Positions 1 through 6,249 of a stretch of 8,942 nucleotides of DNA are shown one piece after another; position 1 is the first letter of the stretch, and each line of letters begins with the position of its first letter. The stretch comes from an uncultured Saprospiraceae bacterium (lineage in GTDB: Bacteria; Bacteroidota; Bacteroidia; Chitinophagales; Saprospiraceae). Made by a program: the position numbers and the translations under genes. Below the pieces are notes generated by a model. It saw only the letters and a program-made list of their open reading frames with translations. It did no database searches and was not told where the DNA came from. Location: the NCBI GenBank assembly GCA_938044055.1, contig CALIQO010000160.1:1-8942 (forward strand). The letters are read 5' to 3'.

Positions 1-608
1 GGAAGGGGTATGATCCAGGGATTTATGAAAGTTGGTCAGAAGCACAACTTCAGATAAAAGGTTATCCTGGTGCAGAATATAAATCCTTTAAATCTAGAAC
101 AGATGCAGAAGAGGCTTTTTCTACAGGTTCTTCTATACAATACGGGAAAAAGTCCTCAGGCAAGAAAAAACCGACTCTTTCAATAGAATTTAATAAGGCT
201 ATTATTAGAGACAGTATATCTGTAGATGCGGCATGTGCAGGAAATCCAGGTCTTATGGAATATCAAGGTGTAGAGACCTTCTCAGGTAGTCAGTTGTTTC
301 ATGTCGGTCCGATGGAAGATGGAACGAATAACATAGGAGAATTTCTCGCCCTAGTCCACGCGCTTGCTAGATTTCAAAAAATGAAAAACGAACATACAAG
401 CATCTATACAGACAGCAGAACAGGTATGGCGTGGGTAAGAAAAATGAAGGTTAAAACCACCCTCAAGCAGACACCTCGCAACCAACAGATCTTCGATCTA
501 ATCTCACGAGCAGAAAAATGGCTCAAATCCAATACCCATCGGAATCCTATCGTAAAGTGGAATACAGAAGAATGGGGTGAGATACCAGCAGACTTCGGCA
601 GAAAATAA
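1..608 (+). CDS. rnhA: Ribonuclease HI with N-terminal viroplasmin (caulimovirus VI-like) domain, 5' partial
   Basis: RNase HI cleaves the RNA strand of RNA-DNA hybrids in the cytoplasm (R-loops, replication primers). The reading frame is open from base 3 to the TAA at 606-608, giving 201 visible residues. The first ATG inside the window (255) is not the start, because clear domain sequence lies upstream of it. Visible residues 1-40 are a viroplasmin/RNase HI N-terminal module (PGIYESW at 5-11, then GAEYKSFKSR and an AEEAF end), which in this family binds the hybrid. A Lys/Gly/Ser-rich linker follows at about 45-58. The catalytic domain starts near 64 and shows all four acidic residues: Asp75 in SVDAACAGNPG, Glu113 in NNIGEF, Asp137 in YTDSRTG and Asp197 in IPADFGRK at the extreme C terminus. 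Probably only about 10 N-terminal residues are missing. It converges on def with a 9-nt gap and no obvious terminator. The family call is firm; the symbol is the generic one. Confidence 0.93.
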   Translation, partial: KGYDPGIYESWSEAQLQIKGYPGAEYKSFKSRTDAEEAFSTGSSIQYGKKSSGKKKPTLSIEFNKAIIRDSISVDAACAGNPGLMEYQGVETFSGSQLFHVGPMEDGTNNIGEFLALVHALARFQKMKNEHTSIYTDSRTGMAWVRKMKVKTTLKQTPRNQQIFDLISRAEKWLKSNTHRNPIVKWNTEEWGEIPADFGRK

Positions 609-617
609 ATCCGATTT

Positions 618-1169
618 TTACATGAATTTTAATCTATAATCGGCATTAACATTGCCTTTTCTGATGTTTTCTAGTTTCCGCTTGATGAGTTTTTTCTTCA
701 GTGGCTTAAGCTTCTCAGTGAATAGCTTTCCTTCTATATGATCATATTCGTGCTGAATAACCCGTGCGTTCACACCATCGTATATTTCTTCGTGCTCAAC
801 GAAATTTTCATCTTCATATACAATCTTGATGCGCTCCTTACGATTGACATCTCCTCTGACATATGGAATCGACAAGCATCCTTCTTCATAGGCCCATTCT
901 TCACCGTCTTCTTCTAGAATTTCGGCATTAATAAACACCTTCTTAATTCCCCTAGGTTCTTTTCCCTCTTCATCGAGTTGTGAGGTATCAACCATAAAGA
1001 TTCTAATCGGTCTACCTATCTGTGGTGCAGCAAGCCCTACTCCACTAGCATGATACATGGTCTCCCACATATCAGACAGCAGCTGGTCTAGACCTTCATA
1101 ATTTTCATCGATTTCATCAGCTATCTTCTTGAGAACAGGCTGACCATAAGCATATATAGGTAGTATCAT
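618..1169 (-). CDS. def: Peptide deformylase
   Basis: Removes the formyl group from the N-terminal formyl-methionine of new proteins at the ribosome; a metal-dependent hydrolase (usually Fe2+). The 183-residue length is normal for the family. All three family motifs are intact: GVGLAAPQ (residues 43-50), EGCLS (96-100) and QHEYDH (139-144). This gives metal ligands Cys98, His140 and His144 and catalytic Glu141. The start MILPIYAYGQPVLKK is the usual Bacteroidota N terminus. The ATG lies within an ATGA overlap with the stop codon of the upstream ruvX gene, so the two are probably cotranscribed and translationally coupled, and def ribosome loading would occur inside the end of ruvX. An acidic insertion around residues 64-73 sits between motifs I and II, where the family varies in length. 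The lysine-rich C terminus (about 153-170) is also common. No anomaly seen. Confidence 0.97.
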   Translation of the reverse strand: MILPIYAYGQPVLKKIADEIDENYEGLDQLLSDMWETMYHASGVGLAAPQIGRPIRIFMVDTSQLDEEGKEPRGIKKVFINAEILEEDGEEWAYEEGCLSIPYVRGDVNRKERIKIVYEDENFVEHEEIYDGVNARVIQHEYDHIEGKLFTEKLKPLKKKLIKRKLENIRKGNVNADYRLKFM

Positions 1170-1579
1170 ATGTGTCCTAAAAATTTCTGCAAAATTAACA
1201 CAGCACTCATTTTATCCAATAATTTCTTATCTCTTCTTTTTTTTTGTTTTACACCAGATTGTATAAGCACTTGCATAGCATCGCGAGAAGTATAAGATTC
1301 ATCCACCAGCTCTATAGGAATATCTGGGTATCGCTTACGCAAATGTGTGGTAACCTTCTCAATTGCAATGCCGTTTTCTGAAACCTTATTCCCGGATCTA
1401 TACGGAAACCCAAATACAATTTTTACAACCGGTTCTGCTTTAATATAGGATGCCAGGTAATCTTCAAAAGAACCAGTCTCTACGGTATCAACGGCGGATA
1501 CAATAATCTGCAGTGGATCGGTCGCTGCTATGCCTACCCTTTTCTTACCGTAATCAATACCCATTATCCTGCCTCGCAT
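1166..1579 (-). CDS. ruvX: Putative pre-16S rRNA nuclease / Holliday junction resolvase-like YqgF (RuvX)
   Basis: YqgF family, RNase H fold. In E. coli the family is implicated in maturing the 5' end of 16S rRNA; its Holliday-junction role is inferred from structure. The 137-residue length is typical. The first acidic residue is Asp9 in MGIDYGKKRVG, the second Glu94 in LVDESYTSRDA, and the third Asp122 in LLDKMSAVLILQ. The segment DPLQIIVSAVDTV (21-33) and the basic patch KQKKRRDKK (111-119) match Bacteroidota members well. The ATG at 1579 is preferred because the short MRGRIMGIDYG lead fits the family. Met6 (1564) is possible but would begin directly at the active-site strand. Upstream there is no clear Shine-Dalgarno, only AT-rich sequence, which is normal in this phylum. 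First gene of an operon with def (4-nt overlap). The 176 nt between this gene and the next one upstream hold only that gene's terminator and no convincing promoter motif. Confidence 0.95.
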   Translation of the reverse strand: MRGRIMGIDYGKKRVGIAATDPLQIIVSAVDTVETGSFEDYLASYIKAEPVVKIVFGFPYRSGNKVSENGIAIEKVTTHLRKRYPDIPIELVDESYTSRDAMQVLIQSGVKQKKRRDKKLLDKMSAVLILQKFLGHI

Positions 1580-1680
1580 ATAAAGTTATATTTTTCTTTT
1601 CAGTTACTTAACTGCTAAACTTTAATTATAATTCATTTTATGCAGCTGTTCTTATTGTACCCTTCTAGGAAGTTAGGAAT

Positions 1681-1716
1681 AAAAAAAGACCCCCTATGAA
1701 AATTCATAGCGGGGTC
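1681..1716 (-). terminator. Rho-independent terminator of the 1756-5883 gene
   Basis: Stem arms at 1688-1700 and 1703-1716 pair over 13 base pairs with one bulged base (1710) and a two-base loop at 1701-1702 (the closing A-T pairs probably open into a larger loop). On the minus strand the stem is followed by seven T residues (1687-1681). It begins about 40 nt after the TAG stop of the large gene. The T-tract is on the minus strand only, so it acts on that gene and shields the ruvX-def operon from read-through. Confidence 0.9.
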
Positions 1717-1729
1717 CCATCCCAAAAAC
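1717..1729 (-). repeat. 13-nt motif directly upstream of a terminator hairpin (copy 1)
   Basis: The minus-strand sequence GTTTTTGGGATGG sits immediately 5' of the terminator stem. An identical 13-mer occupies the same position before the terminator at 6148-6183. The sequence identity is seen directly; a function as part of a repeated terminator cassette is an inference. Confidence 0.6.
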
Positions 1730-1755
1730 AGTAATATCTTAGTGGATATATACTA

Positions 1756-4700
1756 CTAATTAAGCAGTACCATTTTCTTAGAAGCGGTAAAGCTTCCAGC
1801 TTCAATCTGGTAGTAATATATTCCAGCTTTGTCCAGGTCTGATCGCTTGATTTCAAGCGTATTCATCCCTTTGTTATAATCTTTCTTTACTCTTTTAATC
1901 AGCTTTCCTGATACATTATATAAAGAGAATGTTGCTGACATATCTGATGGCAGATGGAAAGACACAGAAGTAGTCTCAATGAATGGATTAGGTCTATTCT
2001 GTGTCAGACTAAATTCTGGCTTGTCATCTCCTTCTATAGTCAGATTTAATTCTAGAATATTCTCTGCTCTATCATACGCTTCTGCGCTCATATTTCTTGT
2101 ACCAAGGCTTATTACATCAGAGATTTTCACTGCTTTATGTGCAGAAACAATAACCTCTACGAGATCTTGGCCGATCTGTAGTTCCTGACCTTCTGGTTGT
2201 GACCAGATAAATGGCAATGTTCCAGATTCAAGCTCATTGTAGTTGATGTCCTCCGCTCCTAATTCAAGTTCTAGACCATTGATTTCAAGAACTTCGACAG
2301 ATTCTGGATCAAAGATTAAAGCTGTCTGCATCCCTATTAAATCAATATCTTTTCCTGCTCGTATTATAACAGAATAGATCTGGCCTTCTGTAAGTGAATT
2401 ATCAGATACCAGTAATGACATGGATTCTCTTGATCTTGTCGTAGGCGCTTGAGCTCTATTGACTTCAGCTGTATTGTTAACATCTCCTATTTTAACACCT
2501 GTGAAGTCTATGGTCATATCCTCAGAAAGTGAGGTTATGTCATAATTTTCAGGAAATGCTTCTGATGCTGCTGTAGCAAGATCATCGAAAGTATAGTCGT
2601 TATCAACAAATCTCCACTCCTTATTACCTGCGAATTCATCCTTCTTTCCTAAAATTACTTTTCTAAGATCGAGTAAATCTGTTGCCGATATTTTTCCATC
2701 TATGTTCACATCTGAAGCTATCATCTTATATGGTGAATCCAGCTCTTGTATGCCTAGAATATGTCTCTGAATCAATACTAAATCAAGTGTAGAAACACCA
2801 TTGATTGCTTCATCTTCTTTAGCAGGTACTACAGAATAAGATCCGCCTACAGCCATTTCTGGAAAAGCGTATCCTCCGTCTACTCCTGTAGTTTCTGAAT
2901 CGACTTCTGTTCCATCTAAGGTAACCTTGACGCCTTGTATCATCTCATCCATCTCCGTATATACATTACCCTGTATAGCAGCCATGGATTCTTCTTCAAC
3001 TGCATCAGTACAAGCATTACTATTATCCTGAACTTCGATTGATGTTACACAGAAGGATTGTATCAGTTCGTCCGTTACAGGATTAACAACTGTAGCATAT
3101 ATAGTTACTTCATTGGTTCCTAGATCGGCACAAGTAAATTCTTTAAACTTTTCTGTTGTATCAGCAGAGAAGGAAAGAATTACATTATCATAGCAAGAGT
3201 GGAAACTACCTGCATCGAAATCGATTGCCCACACTTCTATCATACCATTATCGATCACATCGTCGCCATCTGTATCCATAGGCATAAGGCTTACTGCGAG
3301 ACCATCTATACAGTATGGTGTCGGAGCTTTACAATTAACTATGTCAAATAATTTTTCAACGATCAATTTATTGCCACACAGATCCAGCACTTTCACAATA
3401 ATCCTATGAGAACCAATAGGATAGGTACCACTTGCATCTAATGTTGTTCCATATTGTGGAGCAGGAGATGTAATATCTATCGTACCATCATTGCCTGCAT
3501 CAATCTCATAAGACATCTGTAATTGATCAGAGCAGTCATCATCGAATGTGAATAATAACTCTATAAATCCATCTACACATGCATTGTCATACGTACAAGC
3601 ACTCATTCTATCTAAGGAAGATACGACAGTAGGCGCTACAGAATTAGAAACTTTAATGATCTGAGTATGCTCCCATACTGGAGAAACTCTTCCACCATAA
3701 GGACCTCCTTCTTTCATAAAACCTGGGAAGGCACCTACATATAAGTCGAAATCCCTATCCTCTAATTGACACCAATCAATAACTTTCCAGTGTCTCAATA
3801 TCTTAAAGCAAGCCTCTCCTTCAGAGTTATTAAAAGGGAATACTTGATCCTCATAATGAAATCCGACTAAATCGCAGTCGTCCTGATTAAATTCTGGGAA
3901 GCCTATATTCTCTGGGTCAAACATTGCATCCTCTGGATCGCTACATCCATCTATAAATGTATCTCTTGGGAACTCAATATCCTCCCTAGAGAACAGATCA
4001 TCAAATCTCTTAGCAAATCCGATAGATTGCTCACAACTTGTTGTTCTACCTTGTGGATCTTCTGCAGTGAATGTTCGTATAATAGTACCTACATTACACT
4101 GATTTAATTCTCCAGCAACAGAAGAAGTAATCATCGCATCACAATTGTCTATGGCATAACCATCCGTAAGGGCACCTACGCCTCCATAATAGTCAATTAT
4201 ACTCTCAAGCGGTATATCTATAGGCATTACAGCATCAGAGCCGTTTACAACAGTACCGAAGTCATCATAATTCGTAAATCCATATCCACATTCTACCGTA
4301 ATATTAGGAGGGCAGATAATAGCTGGTGGTACCTTGTCTTGTACATTAACATTGACCATACAATCGTTGTAATTACCTTCTTCATCTGTTACTCGCAGTA
4401 CGACCATTAAGTCATCTACACCTACGTCTGCACAACAGAACTGTACACTATCAGCAAAAGCTACAACATCATCCATACCACAGGGTACGCCGTTATCCAT
4501 TCTCCTAGCTTTAAATGATACTGGGCTACAATCATCGTAACTCTCATTATCAAACACTTCTGCCGGAACCCATGCGACCCCTACATCTGATAATGCAACC
4601 ACTGTATTTAAGTCACACACAGCAACAGGAGAAGTGTTGTCTTCTACCGTTACGGTTGTTGTCGCTTCTGAAGAAATGTCACATGGATCTGTAGCTATAA

Positions 4701-5883
4701 ACAACAATTCATTTATGCCTAAAGGCAACGTAATATAACCGCCCTGGAAATCTTCAATTACCGGAGCTCCAGGGTAGGTAAGACTTATCGTAACATCGTC
4801 GTTATTGCATAAATCAGTCGTTTCAGGCCTAGGTATAAACACTTGAGCCTCACAATCATACCCTGAAGTGGTAGCTGTAAAAGGAGCTACAACACTTGTG
4901 AATTGTGGACCTAAATCATCAACAATTTCTATCAATTGTGTGTGTTCTATAGAACGCTGAGGGACTTCACACGACCACTCGAATATGGTCCAGTCTCTAG
5001 CAATCTTAGTCACACAACCTTCTTTTATTATTCTATCTTCAAAATCTACTAACAGATTACAGAACTGATCTGGATTAGGATAAAGTGGAAAAGTCTGCAT
5101 TCCTGCTGTAATAGTAGGTATACCTGATCCTCCTATGGCATCTGGTACCGGAGCACCGTTAGGTAATCGTGGAAAATCTGAGTAGCACTTAAGCGCATCC
5201 ACACCCGTAAAATTTTCTGGCAAGTCTATATCTGCTAAATCAGGTATTCTCTGAACGAAAAAATCCAGTGTACATGGTTCTGATACATTTCCTGAAGGAT
5301 CTGTAGCCGTATATATCCTCCTTACCATCATAAGCGTATCAGGCTCATACAATCCATTGCATGTATTGGTTATGACACTCTCAGTAGAATCTATAGTGAT
5401 GTCATCTAAATTACTACACTCATCAACCAATCTAGATTTTATATCGAAAGCAATGGCATCATAACAGAAAAAAGGATCTGTTATGGGTTCGCAATCGAAT
5501 ACTGGAGCAATCTTGTCTTCTATGACTAAATAACCCCAACAGTTATTTCCTTCAGCTTCTAATACCTTGTACTGAAGTATATTACCTACTTGAGTAAAAT
5601 CAACTGTTCCTGCATCATCAAGCAGTATTGTTCCTGCTTCGTTTAATATATGCACTGTAAAGACACCATCTTCACAAGAGGTTTCTTCTCCATTCAGTAA
5701 TTCTTCTGGTGTAAGTGTAGCGGAGCAATCTGCAAAATCGTCCATAGATAAATTGTATGTTCCCCCACATGCTAAATCACATTGAGCATAGGAAGTAACA
5801 CTTACAGTAGCAATGGTCATAATAAGCAATAGCCATTGTCTAAATATCCAAGCTGTTTTACTGGTAAAATTCGCTTTCTTCAT
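1756..5883 (-). CDS. Large secreted surface protein: Ig/HYR-like array, dockerin-like and cohesin-like segments, T9SS sorting domain
   Basis: A 1375-residue protein probably exported by Sec and then by T9SS to the cell surface or medium. Residues 1-33 are a signal peptide (basic start, hydrophobic WLLLIMTIATVSV, likely cut SYA|Q). Residues 35 to about 957 form an array of Ig/HYR-like modules with boundary motifs such as EDKIAPVF (about 122), DDLGPQF (about 320), EDNTSPVAVC (about 413), QDKVPPAIICPPN (about 515) and APTPYC (about 852). All 42 cysteines lie here, the last at 958. A Cna-B/carboxypeptidase-regulatory-like fold follows (about 966-1028). Next is a dockerin-like stretch with STLDLVLIQRHILG (1031-1044) and one canonical Ca loop, DVNIDGKISATD (1058-1069). 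Then come a cohesin-like beta region (about 1155-1285) and the T9SS C-terminal domain (1289-1375: NRPNPF near its start, KKMVLLN at the end). No catalytic domain is seen; an adhesive or structural role is inferred. Weak AAGG lies at 5891-5888, 4 nt before the ATG. Paralogous C-terminally to the gene at 6250-8942. Confidence 0.9.
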   Translation of the reverse strand: MKKANFTSKTAWIFRQWLLLIMTIATVSVTSYAQCDLACGGTYNLSMDDFADCSATLTPEELLNGEETSCEDGVFTVHILNEAGTILLDDAGTVDFTQVGNILQYKVLEAEGNNCWGYLVIEDKIAPVFDCEPITDPFFCYDAIAFDIKSRLVDECSNLDDITIDSTESVITNTCNGLYEPDTLMMVRRIYTATDPSGNVSEPCTLDFFVQRIPDLADIDLPENFTGVDALKCYSDFPRLPNGAPVPDAIGGSGIPTITAGMQTFPLYPNPDQFCNLLVDFEDRIIKEGCVTKIARDWTIFEWSCEVPQRSIEHTQLIEIVDDLGPQFTSVVAPFTATTSGYDCEAQVFIPRPETTDLCNNDDVTISLTYPGAPVIEDFQGGYITLPLGINELLFIATDPCDISSEATTTVTVEDNTSPVAVCDLNTVVALSDVGVAWVPAEVFDNESYDDCSPVSFKARRMDNGVPCGMDDVVAFADSVQFCCADVGVDDLMVVLRVTDEEGNYNDCMVNVNVQDKVPPAIICPPNITVECGYGFTNYDDFGTVVNGSDAVMPIDIPLESIIDYYGGVGALTDGYAIDNCDAMITSSVAGELNQCNVGTIIRTFTAEDPQGRTTSCEQSIGFAKRFDDLFSREDIEFPRDTFIDGCSDPEDAMFDPENIGFPEFNQDDCDLVGFHYEDQVFPFNNSEGEACFKILRHWKVIDWCQLEDRDFDLYVGAFPGFMKEGGPYGGRVSPVWEHTQIIKVSNSVAPTVVSSLDRMSACTYDNACVDGFIELLFTFDDDCSDQLQMSYEIDAGNDGTIDITSPAPQYGTTLDASGTYPIGSHRIIVKVLDLCGNKLIVEKLFDIVNCKAPTPYCIDGLAVSLMPMDTDGDDVIDNGMIEVWAIDFDAGSFHSCYDNVILSFSADTTEKFKEFTCADLGTNEVTIYATVVNPVTDELIQSFCVTSIEVQDNSNACTDAVEEESMAAIQGNVYTEMDEMIQGVKVTLDGTEVDSETTGVDGGYAFPEMAVGGSYSVVPAKEDEAINGVSTLDLVLIQRHILGIQELDSPYKMIASDVNIDGKISATDLLDLRKVILGKKDEFAGNKEWRFVDNDYTFDDLATAASEAFPENYDITSLSEDMTIDFTGVKIGDVNNTAEVNRAQAPTTRSRESMSLLVSDNSLTEGQIYSVIIRAGKDIDLIGMQTALIFDPESVEVLEINGLELELGAEDINYNELESGTLPFIWSQPEGQELQIGQDLVEVIVSAHKAVKISDVISLGTRNMSAEAYDRAENILELNLTIEGDDKPEFSLTQNRPNPFIETTSVSFHLPSDMSATFSLYNVSGKLIKRVKKDYNKGMNTLEIKRSDLDKAGIYYYQIEAGSFTASKKMVLLN
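2744..2784 (-). repeat. 41-bp near-identical segment within the dockerin-like region (copy 1)
   Basis: This segment matches 7217-7257 in the neighbouring gene at 38 of 41 positions, with an exact 17-nt core. It encodes the C-terminal half of the shared motif STLDLVLIQRHILGIQE. It is a coding repeat left by paralogy, not a mobile element. Confidence 0.75.
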
Positions 5884-6069
5884 GAGACCTTAATATTTGT
5901 CGTTCTTAATCTTTAACTGTTTCGGGAAATCCCATCAACACTTGGTCAACTGTATATAAGTTGATCCCAAGGACTATATCATCTCATGGAGATCCTGCGG
6001 AATGCAGGAAATAGGTAGGTTGTAGTTCTCTTATCTAAAAAATATATTATGAATAAACATAATATGACA
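5884..6069 (-). promoter_or_regulatory. Structured 5' leader of the large gene, several small hairpins
   Basis: If transcription starts just after the candidate -7 box, the 5' untranslated leader is about 180 nt. It contains clustered inverted repeats. CTTGG-TCAAC (5941-5950) pairs with GTTGA-CCAAG (5960-5971, two-base bulge, nine-base loop). ATCTC (5981-5985) pairs with GAGAT (5989-5993). TCCTGC (5993-5998) pairs with GCAGGA (6004-6009). A small GGGA/TCCC element lies at 5924-5933. I see no match to known riboswitch cores such as GEMM c-di-GMP, SAM or cobalamin. Folding is seen by eye only; regulation is an inference. The remainder of this leader is AT-rich with no gene. Confidence 0.4.
6044..6065. 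repeat. 8-bp inverted repeat overlapping the predicted transcription start
   Basis: ATATTATG (6044-6051) and CATAATAT (6058-6065) are perfect inverted copies separated by six bases. They lie just downstream of the candidate -7 box, where an operator or a start-proximal RNA hairpin could act. The AT-rich background raises the chance of coincidence. Confidence 0.4.
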
Positions 6070-6077
6070 CAAATATA
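6070..6077 (-). promoter_or_regulatory. Candidate Bacteroidota -7 promoter box for the 1756-5883 gene
   Basis: The minus strand reads TATATTTG, which fits the Bacteroidota primary sigma consensus TAnnTTTG exactly. No convincing TTTG-type -33 element is seen at the usual distance upstream (around 6097-6102). It lies about 190 nt before the ATG and about 70 nt after the terminator of the preceding gene, so it is well placed for an independent promoter. The region is AT-rich, so a chance match is possible. Confidence 0.45.
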
Positions 6078-6147
6078 GAATATCGTTATATCTATCTAAT
6101 ACCTTCTATGTGGTATTTTTCATATATAAAAATTAAAATATAAAACT

Positions 6148-6183
6148 AAAAAAGCCCCCTCTCGAAATAAATCGAGAAGAGGC
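6148..6183 (-). terminator. Rho-independent terminator of the 6250-8942 gene
   Basis: Arms 6154-6165 and 6172-6183 form a continuous 12-bp stem in the minus-strand RNA (two G-U pairs, six-base loop), followed by six T residues (6153-6148). On the plus strand the two G-U positions become C-A mismatches and no T-tract follows, so the element is directional. It begins about 66 nt after the TAA stop at 6252-6250 and separates the two large genes into different transcription units. Confidence 0.9.
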
Positions 6184-6195
6184 CATCCCAAAAAC
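6183..6195 (-). repeat. 13-nt motif directly upstream of a terminator hairpin (copy 2)
   Basis: Second exact copy of GTTTTTGGGATGG (minus strand), abutting the hairpin at 6154-6183. Its last base is the first base of the stem. Same placement as copy 1 at 1717-1729. The stem sequences of the two terminators differ, so the identity is confined to the 13-mer. Confidence 0.6.
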
Positions 6196-6249
6196 CGATT
6201 TTGTCCTAACTCAATCAGTCATGAGTATCTGCTTGATCATTATATATGA

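Noticed and set aside
255..257. ATG at 255 as the start of the RNase HI gene
   Set aside because: The same frame is open upstream to the window edge and encodes a clear viroplasmin domain and the first catalytic aspartate; the true start is outside the window.
611..643. CCGATT/AATCGG inverted repeat as a bidirectional terminator for rnhA and def
   Set aside because: Only six base pairs with a 21-base loop, partly inside def, and without a proper T-tract after the stem.
1580..1680. Promoter for the ruvX-def operon
   Set aside because: The best candidate, TAACTTTA, abuts the ATG at 1579 and deviates from the TAnnTTTG consensus, and no -33 element is evident; the AT-rich stretch gives many such partial matches.
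1979..2188. A 69-codon open frame on the plus strand
   Set aside because: It lies wholly antisense inside the well-supported T9SS and cohesin-like coding region, has no recognisable domain and no ribosome-binding signal; it is a shadow frame.
5884..6069. Known riboswitch (c-di-GMP GEMM, SAM, cobalamin) in the leader
   Set aside because: None of the conserved core sequences I can recall is present; only generic hairpins are seen.
6098..6122. Six-bp hairpin followed by T residues on the plus strand as a terminator
   Set aside because: The stem is weak and AT-rich and there is no plus-strand gene upstream to terminate.
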